Source: Rhodoferax_B ferrireducens_A | GTDB taxonomy: Bacteria > Pseudomonadota > Gammaproteobacteria > Burkholderiales > Burkholderiaceae_C | Assembly (NCBI RefSeq): GCF_031458075.1 | Contig: NZ_JAVDXT010000006.1 | Coordinates: 1-64,000 of the forward strand | Reading direction: 5' to 3' | DNA: 64,000 nucleotides | Shown: positions 8,652 through 15,961 of the stretch, one piece after another | Numbering within the stretch: the stretch's first letter is position 1 | How the letters are laid out: each line of letters starts with the position of its first letter | Made by a program: the position numbers and the translations under genes | The notes under the pieces: model-generated | Told to the model about the DNA's origin: nothing | What the model saw: the letters and a program-made list of their open reading frames with translations, nothing else | Databases searched by the model: none

Positions 8652-9331
8652 ACCGCGCCAAGACCTACTCTCCGAACCTGACCCTGCTCGGCACCACGGC
8701 GCTGCTGTTCGAGGCACCCGGCCCGCTGGAGCTGGCGCCGCAACAGCGCATCTGGGCTATGGCGGGCCGGCTGCAGGCCCTACCCGAAGTGCGCGAAGCC
8801 GTGCCCGGCATGAACAACCTGATGCTGACCTTCGCCCGGCCGCCGCGCACACTGGCCGCGCTGCAGGCGCTCGAGGCCAGTGTGCTGCAGGCCTGGGAGG
8901 AAACCGAGCCCTTGCCGCTGCAGGGGCGCATCATCGAGCTGCCCGTGGTCTATGGCGGCGCGGGCGGCCCGCACCTGGCCGACGTGGTGACGCACACCGG
9001 GCTCAGCATCGACGAAGTGGTGGCGCTGCACTGTGCGCCACTCTATCCGGTGTATGCGCTGGGCAGCCATCCCGGCTACTGCTACCTGGGTGGTATGGAC
9101 GAGCGCATCGCCACGCCGCGCCGCGCCGTGCCCATCGTGAACCTGCCCGGCGGCTCGGTGTCGATCGGCGGGGTGCAGACCGGCGTGTCGGCTTCGGCCG
9201 GCCCGAGCGGCTGGAACACCATCGGCAGCACCACCATGGACTTCTTCCACCCGGAGCAGGACCCACCGGCCGTGCTGCAGCCGGGCGACTGCGTGCGCTT
9301 CCGCGTTCAGGACATCGTTAGGACCTGTTAA
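8648..9331 (+). CDS. pxpB: 5-oxoprolinase subunit PxpB / KipI family
   Basis: A 227-residue protein of the allophanate hydrolase subunit 1 (KipI/PxpB) family. The conserved segment around HPGYCYLGGMDERIATPRR and the NLPGGSVSIGGVQTGV loop, typical of this cyclophilin-like fold, are visible. In PxpABC the protein works with PxpC and PxpA in ATP-dependent opening of 5-oxoproline; in urea carboxylase the homologous region is part of the carboxyltransferase domain. The stop codon lies inside the terminal inverted repeat of the palindromic element at 9320-9585, so the last few residues (RTC) come from that element. Confidence 0.87.
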   Translation: MNRAKTYSPNLTLLGTTALLFEAPGPLELAPQQRIWAMAGRLQALPEVREAVPGMNNLMLTFARPPRTLAALQALEASVLQAWEETEPLPLQGRIIELPVVYGGAGGPHLADVVTHTGLSIDEVVALHCAPLYPVYALGSHPGYCYLGGMDERIATPRRAVPIVNLPGGSVSIGGVQTGVSASAGPSGWNTIGSTTMDFFHPEQDPPAVLQPGDCVRFRVQDIVRTC

Positions 9332-9585
9332 CACGATGGATACCAGATGCGTTGCTGTTCAAAGGGCCAGAGGCGAGGCGCAAAACGCAGCCGGGGTGAA
9401 CCCCGGCCAGGCTGTGCAACGCTGCGGCTGGTCCTTTGGGCTGCAACCCGCCGGGAACGTGGTTAAAAAACCGCCACTCCGCGTTGCAGTCCTAGGCCAG
9501 GCGGCCAGCCTGGCCGTCGTCCCGCGCCTTGATTGGCGCTTTTTTAACCACGTCCGCACTTGCATCCATCGTGTTAACAGGCCCT
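9320..9585. repeat. Nested palindromic insertion element with 22-bp terminal inverted repeats (MITE/REP-like)
   Basis: A 266-bp non-coding block between pxpB and pxpC. Its ends are 22-bp inverted repeats (9320-9341 and 9564-9585; one mismatch) with the core CCTGTTAACACGATGGAT. Inside lie a second inverted pair of 20 bp (9457-9476 and 9534-9553; one mismatch), a GCCGGGG/CCCCGGC hairpin (9390-9407) and a GGCCAGGC/GCCTGGCC hairpin (9495-9515). No transposase is encoded. It separates two genes that abut or overlap elsewhere in this operon. I believe similar sequences occur in Comamonadaceae genomes but cannot check this. Confidence 0.8.
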
Positions 9586-9587
9586 AG

Positions 9588-10568
9588 ATGATTGAAATTC
9601 TTTCCTCCACCGCACTCGCCACCGTGCAGGACGCGGGCCGCCTGGGCAGCCTGCGCTTCGGCGTTGGCACCGCCGGCGCGATGGACCAGCTGGCACTGGC
9701 CGTCGGCAACCTGCTGCTGGGCAATCCTGCAGGTGCTGCCGCGCTGGAAATCCCCGTCTATCCGTTCCAGGTTCGCTTCACCGAGGATTGCGCCTTTGCG
9801 CTCACCGGCGCCGATTGCCAGGCCCGGCTGGACCAACGCGCGCTCGCACCCTGGTGGGTCCACCAGGCGCGCCAAGGCCAGGTGCTGACGCTGGACCTGC
9901 CGCTGGCGGGCTCGGGCAGCCGAGCCTATTTGGCGCTGGCCGGCGGCATCGACGTGCCCGAAGTCCTGGCCTCGCGCAGCACCCAGCTGCGCGGCGGCTT
10001 TGGCGGGCTCGATGGCCGGTCCGTGCGGCAAGGCGATGTGCTGCGCGCGGTCAGACCGGGGGGGGAACCTGCGGTGGACTTCGGCGTTTTGCCCCCAGCC
10101 ATCGCCCTGCCTTTGATACGCGACGGTCTGCCCGCCGTGCGGGTGCTGCCCGCGGCGGAATACGCCTGCTTCAAGGAAGATTCGCGCGCCGCCTTCTGGG
10201 CCGGTGCATGGAAGATCACCGCGCAAAGCGACCGCTACGGCTACCGCATGCAGGGCACGCCGCTGGTGCCGATCGAGGCGATGGAGATCCGCTCGCACGG
10301 CATCGTGCCCGGCGTGATCCAGGTGCCTTCGGGCGGCCAGCCCATCGTGCAGATGCGCGACGCCCAACCCTCGGGTGGCTACCCCAAGTTCGGCACCGTG
10401 ATCGAGGCCGACCTCTGGCGGCTCGGTCAGGCCGCGATCGGCAGCCGCGTGCGCTTCGTCGAGGTCGACTATGAGGCGGCCGTGGTCGCTCTCGACGAGG
10501 TACAGGTCTGGCGGGACGAGGTCGGCCGGATGATCGATCTGCAGCGCTGGGCGCTGCAAAGGATTTGA
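9588..10568 (+). CDS. pxpC: 5-oxoprolinase subunit PxpC / KipA family (biotin-dependent carboxyltransferase)
   Basis: A 326-residue protein of the allophanate hydrolase subunit 2 (KipA/PxpC) family. The start (ATVQDAGRLG then GAMDQLAL) and the late RSHGIVPGVIQVPSGGQPIV segment are family signatures. It partners PxpB; the same pair forms the carboxyltransferase-type half of urea carboxylase. Its ATG begins 2 bp after the palindromic element 9320-9585, which has displaced a normal Shine-Dalgarno sequence; only a weak CAGG remains upstream. The end overlaps the next frame at a TTG but probably not its true ATG. Confidence 0.88.
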   Translation: MIEILSSTALATVQDAGRLGSLRFGVGTAGAMDQLALAVGNLLLGNPAGAAALEIPVYPFQVRFTEDCAFALTGADCQARLDQRALAPWWVHQARQGQVLTLDLPLAGSGSRAYLALAGGIDVPEVLASRSTQLRGGFGGLDGRSVRQGDVLRAVRPGGEPAVDFGVLPPAIALPLIRDGLPAVRVLPAAEYACFKEDSRAAFWAGAWKITAQSDRYGYRMQGTPLVPIEAMEIRSHGIVPGVIQVPSGGQPIVQMRDAQPSGGYPKFGTVIEADLWRLGQAAIGSRVRFVEVDYEAAVVALDEVQVWRDEVGRMIDLQRWALQRI

Positions 10569-10570
10569 CG

Positions 10571-10999
10571 ATGCAGACCCAAGACATAAGCCAACTGGCC
10601 GCATGGCTGGCCGAGACCGACATCGACTTCCTGGAGCTACATGGTCCGGACGAGCAGATCGAGATCCACCGGGATGGCAGCACCAACGCGGCCATCGCGC
10701 AGCCGATGCCACCCGAGCCAATACCTGCTCACAGGACGGCCCACACGCCGGTCCGCGCCACATCCGTCGGCGTGCTGCTGGACCGCATTCCCGGCCACGC
10801 CACGCCACTGTGGTTGCCCGGCAGCGCTGTCCAGGCCGGCAGCCTGCTCGGCCTGCTGCAGGTCGGGCCGCTGCTGCTGCCGGTGCACGCCCCCTGCGAC
10901 GGCTGGCCGGGCGAATGGCAGGTGCCACCGGGCAGCACGGTCGGATATGGCACGACGCTTTTGGACATCGACACCGAGCCTGTGGCCGACGCAATTTAA
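10571..10999 (+). CDS. Biotin/lipoyl carrier-like protein lacking the biotin lysine
   Basis: A 142-residue protein with the architecture of a biotin carrier: an N-terminal helical segment, a Pro-rich linker (about 40-60), and a C-terminal biotinyl-like fold. Aligned with the true carrier at 6805-7272, the biotinylation segment VVEAMKVFNEI corresponds to LLQVGPLLLPV, so the modified lysine and the surrounding AMKM motif are gone. The second half (GSTVGYGTTLLDID) still looks like the carrier fold. It probably has a structural or substrate-holding role in the PxpB/PxpC complex, or is a decaying paralogue; a conserved open frame and operon position favour function. ATG at 10571 chosen; a TTG two codons earlier is also in frame. 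Confidence 0.65.
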   Translation: MQTQDISQLAAWLAETDIDFLELHGPDEQIEIHRDGSTNAAIAQPMPPEPIPAHRTAHTPVRATSVGVLLDRIPGHATPLWLPGSAVQAGSLLGLLQVGPLLLPVHAPCDGWPGEWQVPPGSTVGYGTTLLDIDTEPVADAI

Positions 11000-11012
11000 G
11001 GAGGAGTTTGCA

Positions 11013-11786
11013 ATGGACATCGACTTGAACGCGGACCTCGGTGAAGGCTTCGGCCCCTGGCGCATGGGCGACGATGAGGCTTTGCTGAAGATCATCTCTT
11101 CGGCCAATATCGCCTGCGGCTTTCACGCGGGTGACCCGGTCATCATGGAGCGCACGGTACGACTGGCTGCCACCCGCGGCATCGACATCGACATCGGCGC
11201 GCATGTCGGCTTCCCCGATCTCATGGGTTTCGGGCGCCGGCAGATGCAGATCGACCCGACCGAGCTGGCCAGCCATGTGATCTACCAACTGGGTGCACTG
11301 GCCGGCATCACCCAGGCCTGCGGCCGGCGCATGACACACATGAGTTTCCATGGCGCGCTCGGCAACATGGCTGCAGCCGATCCGGTGCTGGCGATGGTGC
11401 TGGTCGAAGCCGTGGCCCGCTTCGATGCGGGACTGATCATCAGCTCGTCGGCCAGCCTGGCCATCGAACGCGCGGGCGACCACCACGGGCTGCGCGTGGC
11501 CAGCAGCTTCCTGGCAGACCGCGCCTGCGATGACAACGGCCTGCTGGTGCCACGCAAGCTGCCCGATTCGGTGATCCACGACAGCGAAAAAGTGCTTGAA
11601 CGGGTGACGCAACTGCTGGAAGAAGGCACGGTCACCAGCTACAGCGGACGCAAGATCCCCATGCGGGCCAGCTCCATCCTGCTGCATGGCGACACCCCTG
11701 GCTCGGTGGCCCTGGCCGAGGCCGTGCGGGCCAAGATCGAAGCCACTGGCGGGCGCATTGTGCCGATCTCGCGGCAGTCGCCATGA
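11013..11786 (+). CDS. pxpA: 5-oxoprolinase subunit PxpA / LamB-YcsF family
   Basis: A 257-residue LamB/YcsF family protein. The N-terminal MDIDLNADLGEGFG, the NIACGFHAGDP segment and the GAHVGFPDL motif are diagnostic for PxpA. PxpA supplies the hydrolytic step that opens the activated lactam. A strong AAGGAGGAG ribosome site at about 10998-11006 precedes the ATG at 11013. It is the last gene of the operon, completing a carrier/carboxylase/PxpB/PxpC/PxpA set. Real 5-oxoproline or another cyclic amide could be the substrate. Confidence 0.9.
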   Translation: MDIDLNADLGEGFGPWRMGDDEALLKIISSANIACGFHAGDPVIMERTVRLAATRGIDIDIGAHVGFPDLMGFGRRQMQIDPTELASHVIYQLGALAGITQACGRRMTHMSFHGALGNMAAADPVLAMVLVEAVARFDAGLIISSSASLAIERAGDHHGLRVASSFLADRACDDNGLLVPRKLPDSVIHDSEKVLERVTQLLEEGTVTSYSGRKIPMRASSILLHGDTPGSVALAEAVRAKIEATGGRIVPISRQSP

Positions 11787-11858
11787 AGACCCGCACTCCA
11801 CCCCATAGGGCACCAATGTGGCGTTTTTCTGCCTGGCCGTGCACTGTAGCGGAGCAAC

Positions 11859-11923
11859 ATAAGGGCAGCTTATCGCCTCACAGTCAATCCGTCTTGGCGC
11901 TATCGACACCGCGTCGATAAAGT
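11859..11923 (+). promoter_or_regulatory. Predicted LysR-activated promoter of the SDR-ABC transporter operon
   Basis: ATA-N9-TAT at 11859-11873, TTGGCG at 11894-11899 and TAAAGT at 11918-11923, with the same 20- and 18-bp spacings as the promoters upstream of the aminotransferase and biotin-carrier genes. It lies in the 212-bp gap between pxpA and the SDR gene, so the transporter operon has its own start. Confidence 0.6.
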
Positions 11924-11998
11924 CAGTCCATTCGTGGTCACGCCGCCTGCACGACGCAGGTATCCAGGCTTCGGCCCCCCACAAGAAAGAAACCCGAC

Positions 11999-12751
11999 AT
12001 GCCTTTTTCTGACTACAAAACCGCTCTCGTGACCGGTGCCTCCTCGGGCATCGGCGCGGCCACCGTTGAACGCCTCTGCGCCGAAGGCCTGCAGGTCCAC
12101 GCCCTGGCCCGTAGTAGCGGTAAGCTGGCTGAACTCGCCGCGCGCACCGGCTGCATTCCCCACGCCATCGATGTCAGCGACCTGGCCAGCGTGACGCGCC
12201 TGGCCCAGGAAATCGAATTCGATGTGGTAGTCAACAATGCCGGTGTGGACCGGCCAGGCTCGATCCTGAAGGCCGACGCGGAAGGCATCGACTTGCTCAT
12301 CGATGTGAACCTGCGTGCTGTGCTGCACATCTGCCGGCTGACCCTGCCCGGCATGGTGGCGCGCGACCGCGGCCACATCATCAACATCAGCTCCATTGCT
12401 GGGGCCTACAACTTCGGCGGTAACAGCACTTACCACGCAACCAAGGCCGCGGTCAGCATGTTGTCGCGCCAGTTGCGCATCGATGCTTTTGGCAAACGCG
12501 TGCGAGTCACCGAAATCTGCCCCGGCCGCGTGGCCACCGACATCTTTGCCCATGTGCACGGCGACAGCGCCGAGATCCACGAACGCTTTGTTGAAGGCTT
12601 CGAGCTACCGCAGGCCGAAGACATCGCCAACGCCATCGCCTTCGCCATTGCTGCACCGATTGCCGTCAACGTCGGCCACATGGAAATCACCCCGACGCTG
12701 CAGGTGCCCGGCGGGCTGTCGACGACACGCCCCGAACGCCCGCAAGCCTGA
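11999..12751 (+). CDS. SDR-family NADP-dependent oxidoreductase (YdfG-like)
   Basis: A 250-residue classical SDR. The cofactor motif TGASSGIG occurs near residue 12, NNAG in the middle, and YHATK supplies the catalytic Tyr/Lys. The overall pattern resembles YdfG-type enzymes that act on 3-hydroxy acids such as L-allo-threonine or serine, but SDR substrates are not reliably predicted. It heads the operon with an amino-acid-type ABC importer, so it probably performs an early oxidation or reduction of the imported compound. Confidence 0.8.
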   Translation: MPFSDYKTALVTGASSGIGAATVERLCAEGLQVHALARSSGKLAELAARTGCIPHAIDVSDLASVTRLAQEIEFDVVVNNAGVDRPGSILKADAEGIDLLIDVNLRAVLHICRLTLPGMVARDRGHIINISSIAGAYNFGGNSTYHATKAAVSMLSRQLRIDAFGKRVRVTEICPGRVATDIFAHVHGDSAEIHERFVEGFELPQAEDIANAIAFAIAAPIAVNVGHMEITPTLQVPGGLSTTRPERPQA

Positions 12752-12788
12752 GGCCAGCCACGCACCCCCCGTCCTTCAGAAGCCGCGT

Positions 12789-13490
12789 ATGAAAAACTTC
12801 GACCTGATGGCCATCCTGCTGAATGCCGAGTTCGGCGCCATGCTCCTCAAGGGCATGCGGATGACGCTGCAAATCGCCGCGGGCTCCTGGCTTTTGGCGA
12901 TGGCACTGGCCCTGGTGCTGCTGGTCGTGCGGCTCATGCCCAGTCGCATCGCCGAACGCGCGGTCGGGGCCTATGTGTCCTACCACCGTAATGTGCCCAC
13001 GCTGGTGCAGTTGATGCTGTGGTACTTCGGCATCTCCAGTCTATTGCCCAACGATATGCAAGGTTGGCTGTCGGAGCACAACGGAGAGGCCCTGTTCGCC
13101 ATCGTCGCGCTCGGCCTGTGCCAGGCCGCCTACTTCAGCGAAGACCTGCGCTCCGGCCTGCGCTCCATACCCGACGGGCAGACCGAGGCCGCACGCGCCC
13201 TGGGCCATAGTTACCTCAGCGCGATGCGCTACGTGATCCTGCCGCAGGCGGTGCGCAATGCCGTGCCGGCACTGGTGAACCACAGTGTCTCGCTGTTCAA
13301 GAACAGCAGCCTGGCCATGGCCATCGGCGTAGCCGAGCTGACCCACGCGGTGAAGGAAATCGAAAGCCAGAGCTTCCGCACCTTCGAGGCCTATCTGGTG
13401 GCCACCCTGGTCTACCTGGGCTTCTCGCTGCTGATCATGGCCGCCGGCGCCTGGTTGTCCAAGCGCTACAGCATTGCCGGGGCGAGATAA
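12789..13490 (+). CDS. Polar amino-acid ABC transporter permease 1 (HisM/GlnP-like)
   Basis: A 233-residue inner-membrane permease with about five hydrophobic segments and the EAA loop EAARALGHSYLSAMRYVILPQA, which docks to the ATPase. I start it at the ATG at 12789 (MKNFDLMAIL); the frame extends upstream only as a shadow of the SDR gene. It pairs with the next permease 2 bp downstream and belongs to an uptake system with the ATPase at 14266 and binding protein at 15055. Its upstream ribosome site is weak. Confidence 0.88.
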   Translation: MKNFDLMAILLNAEFGAMLLKGMRMTLQIAAGSWLLAMALALVLLVVRLMPSRIAERAVGAYVSYHRNVPTLVQLMLWYFGISSLLPNDMQGWLSEHNGEALFAIVALGLCQAAYFSEDLRSGLRSIPDGQTEAARALGHSYLSAMRYVILPQAVRNAVPALVNHSVSLFKNSSLAMAIGVAELTHAVKEIESQSFRTFEAYLVATLVYLGFSLLIMAAGAWLSKRYSIAGAR

Positions 13491-13492
13491 GC

Positions 13493-14242
13493 ATGATCGA
13501 TCTGTTCAACATCCTGCGCGACAACTGGCTGCTGCTGCTGGTCGGCCAGTACCCGAATGGCCCGATGGGCGGCATTGTCTGCACGCTGGTGCTGTCGGTA
13601 CTGGGCATTGTGCTGGCCTTCCCGCTGAGCGTGCTACTTGCGCTGGCCCGGCTCTCGCCCTGGCGCGTGCTGCGCTGGCCCACCACCGGCCTGGTCTACG
13701 TGGTGCGCGGCGTGCCGCTGCTAATGGTCATTCTGTGGGTGTACTTCCTGGTGCCGCTGCTGATCGGCCGCAACGTTTCTGGCTTCACCACCATGCTGTG
13801 TACGCTGGTGATTTATGAAGGCGCGTACTTGTCTGAAGTGGTACGCGCCGGCATCCAGGCGTTGCCCAAGGGCCAGCTCGAAGCCGCCCGGGCTCTGGGC
13901 AACAGCTACCTCGGCGCGATGTGGAGCGTCATCCTTCCGCAGGCGCTGTACAACATGCTGCCCAGCCTGCTGAGCCAGTTCGTGTCGGCGATCAAGGAGA
14001 CCACGCTGGGCTATGTGATCAATGTGCAAGAACTGACTTTCGCCGCCAACCAGATCAACAACCAGCTGCTGACCAAGCCCTTCCACGTGTTCTTCATCCT
14101 GGCGGTGACTTACTACGTGGTCTGCTACAGCCTTACCCAGTTGGCGCAATGGTTGGAGCGGCGCGTGGCGCGCAAGCGCCGCGGCCAGCTGGGCACCGCA
14201 CCCGCCGCGTTGCAGCCCGCGGGCGCAACGGTTGAATCCTGA
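13493..14242 (+). CDS. Polar amino-acid ABC transporter permease 2
   Basis: A 249-residue permease of the HisM/GlnP group, with an EAA loop (EAARALGNSYLGAMWSVILP) and several membrane helices. The C-terminus carries a basic RRVARKRRG cytoplasmic tail. It probably forms a heterodimeric channel with the preceding permease, from which it is separated by 2 bp. Confidence 0.88.
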   Translation: MIDLFNILRDNWLLLLVGQYPNGPMGGIVCTLVLSVLGIVLAFPLSVLLALARLSPWRVLRWPTTGLVYVVRGVPLLMVILWVYFLVPLLIGRNVSGFTTMLCTLVIYEGAYLSEVVRAGIQALPKGQLEAARALGNSYLGAMWSVILPQALYNMLPSLLSQFVSAIKETTLGYVINVQELTFAANQINNQLLTKPFHVFFILAVTYYVVCYSLTQLAQWLERRVARKRRGQLGTAPAALQPAGATVES

Positions 14243-14265
14243 ACTTTCCGTCCAAAGAGACCACC

Positions 14266-15000
14266 ATGATCTGTTTCAACGAAATCAACAAATGGTACGG
14301 CAGCTACCATGCCCTGATCGACATCAATGCCGAGGTCAAGAAGGGTGAGGTGGTGGTGGTGTGCGGCCCCTCGGGTTCGGGCAAGTCCACGCTGATCCGC
14401 ACGGTCAACCGGCTGGAAGAAATCAAGTCGGGTCAGCTGCTTTTTGATGGCAGCGACATCCACGCGCCGATGAGCAGCCAGGCGTTGAACCGCCTCCGTA
14501 GCCGGATCGGCTTCGTCTTCCAGAGCTTCAATCTGTTCCCGCATCTGTCGGTGCTGGAGAACATCATGATGTCGCCGATGCGGGTGCGTGGCGTGGGCAG
14601 CAGCGACGCCAAGGCCAAGGCGCAGCAGCTGCTGGACCGCGTGGGCCTGTCGAGCAAGGCCGACGCCTATCCTGCGCAACTATCCGGCGGCCAGCAGCAG
14701 CGCGTGGCCATTGCCCGGGCCCTGGCCATGGAGCCGCCGGCGATGCTGTTTGACGAGCCGACCAGCGCGCTCGACCCGGAAATGGTGGGTGAGGTGCTGT
14801 CGGTGATGCGCAGCCTGGCCAACGACGGCATGACCATGATGTGCGTGACCCACGAGATGAACTTCGCGCGCGAAGTGGCCGACCAGATCTGGTTCATGGA
14901 TGCCGGCCGCATCCTGGAGACGGCGACGCCGAGGGAGTTCTTCAGCAACCCGCAGCACCCGCGCGCCAAGCGTTTTCTGTCCGACCTGCGGGCGCATTAG
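14266..15000 (+). CDS. Polar amino-acid ABC transporter ATP-binding protein (GlnQ-like)
   Basis: A 244-residue ATPase energising the importer. Walker A is GPSGSGKST (about residues 37-45), the ABC signature is LSGGQQQR, and Walker B is MLFDEPTSALD. The PATP_HisP/GlnQ-type pattern, with an RVKIGFVFQSFNLFPH-like Q-loop region, supports an amino-acid rather than sugar system. It lies 23 bp after the second permease. Confidence 0.9.
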   Translation: MICFNEINKWYGSYHALIDINAEVKKGEVVVVCGPSGSGKSTLIRTVNRLEEIKSGQLLFDGSDIHAPMSSQALNRLRSRIGFVFQSFNLFPHLSVLENIMMSPMRVRGVGSSDAKAKAQQLLDRVGLSSKADAYPAQLSGGQQQRVAIARALAMEPPAMLFDEPTSALDPEMVGEVLSVMRSLANDGMTMMCVTHEMNFAREVADQIWFMDAGRILETATPREFFSNPQHPRAKRFLSDLRAH

Positions 15001-15054
15001 CCACCGCAGCTTCCGAGTTTCCTCCACGTTCTTTTTTCACCCCAGGAGTTCACC

Positions 15055-15897
15055 ATGTTCCATACCTCTCGTCTTCCCCGCATGACGGCGGTCGCCGCTC
15101 TGCTTGCTGTCAGCTTCGCCGCCCAGGCCGACCAATGGCAGGACATGGTCCAGCGCAAGGAGCTCAAGTGCGGCACCTTCGCCGACGTGCCGCCCTTTGC
15201 GGCGCCCGATCCCAAGACCCGTGAGATGGTCGGCTTCGACGTCGACATGTGCAATGCCATTGCCAAGCACCTGGGCCTGACGGCGGCCATTACGCCCTTG
15301 TCGGTGGAGGCCCGCGTGCCCGAGGTCAAGATGGGCCGGGTCGACCTGACCGTGGCCAACCTGGCCTACACCAAGAGCCGCGGTGAGCAAATCCAGTTCA
15401 GCGACCCTTACTACATCGCCAAGGAAATGCTGGCGGTGAAGGCGTCCGATCCGGGCACCACCAAGGCTGACTTCAAGGGCAAGCGCCTGAGCTCCACCAA
15501 GGGTTCGACCTCGGAGTTGTCGATCAAGATGAACGGCTCCGAGCCCGTCACCTTCCAGGACACCGGCTCTGCCTACATGGCCGTGCAGCAGAACAAGTCG
15601 GTCGGCGTTGTCGCCAACACCATGACCATCACCAAGCTGGTGAACCAGTCCAAGACCGCCGGCGTCGAGCTGAAGATGATCAAGGACCCGATGGTGTTCC
15701 AGCCTATCGGCGTCGGCATGAAGAAGGATGAACCCGTGCTGCTGGCCAAGGTCAATGCCGCGCTGGTGGCCATGGACAAGGCCGGTGAAATCGACCAGAT
15801 CTGGGCCAAGTGGATCGGTCCGAACACGGAGTTCAAGCTGGTGCGCGAGGAGAAAGTTACGCCGCTGGCGGAACTGAAATTTGAACTGCTGCCCTGA
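15055..15897 (+). CDS. Amino-acid ABC transporter substrate-binding protein (SBP family 3)
   Basis: A 280-residue periplasmic binding protein with a signal peptide (about 1-25, ending near FAAQA). The mature start has the family 3 pattern KELKCGTFADVPPFA followed by GFDVDMCNAIAKHLG, typical for binding of polar amino acids or opine-like ligands. It is the last gene of the operon. A CAGGAG ribosome site precedes the ATG. The actual ligand would define the substrate of the whole 1-15.9 kb regulon. Confidence 0.88.
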   Translation: MFHTSRLPRMTAVAALLAVSFAAQADQWQDMVQRKELKCGTFADVPPFAAPDPKTREMVGFDVDMCNAIAKHLGLTAAITPLSVEARVPEVKMGRVDLTVANLAYTKSRGEQIQFSDPYYIAKEMLAVKASDPGTTKADFKGKRLSSTKGSTSELSIKMNGSEPVTFQDTGSAYMAVQQNKSVGVVANTMTITKLVNQSKTAGVELKMIKDPMVFQPIGVGMKKDEPVLLAKVNAALVAMDKAGEIDQIWAKWIGPNTEFKLVREEKVTPLAELKFELLP

Positions 15898-15931
15898 GTA
15901 AAACGCAGTCCATTGGTCCGTCGAAACCAGG

Positions 15932-15961
15932 GTAGCAGCCGGACGCGGCCATGGCTGCTAC
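15932..15961. terminator. Inverted repeat between convergent genes
   Basis: A perfect 9-bp inverted repeat, GTAGCAGCC (15932-15940) and GGCTGCTAC (15953-15961), sits at the meeting point of the binding-protein gene and the convergent cdsA-like gene. It could act as a weak bidirectional terminator, but no T-tract follows on either strand. Confidence 0.35.

Noticed and set aside
6687..8717. 676-codon minus-strand open frame
   Set aside because: Antisense shadow of the carrier and biotin carboxylase genes, whose motifs are intact on the plus strand.
9320..9585. An insertion sequence or a small gene between pxpB and pxpC
   Set aside because: No transposase fragment or convincing coding frame. 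The short frame at 9336-9587 only reads through the palindromes.
9492..11984. 830-codon open frame on the minus strand
   Set aside because: It is antisense to pxpC, the carrier-like gene and pxpA, is rich in His/Gln/Arg from reverse reading of GC-rich codons, has no domain I recognise, and crosses the palindromic element.
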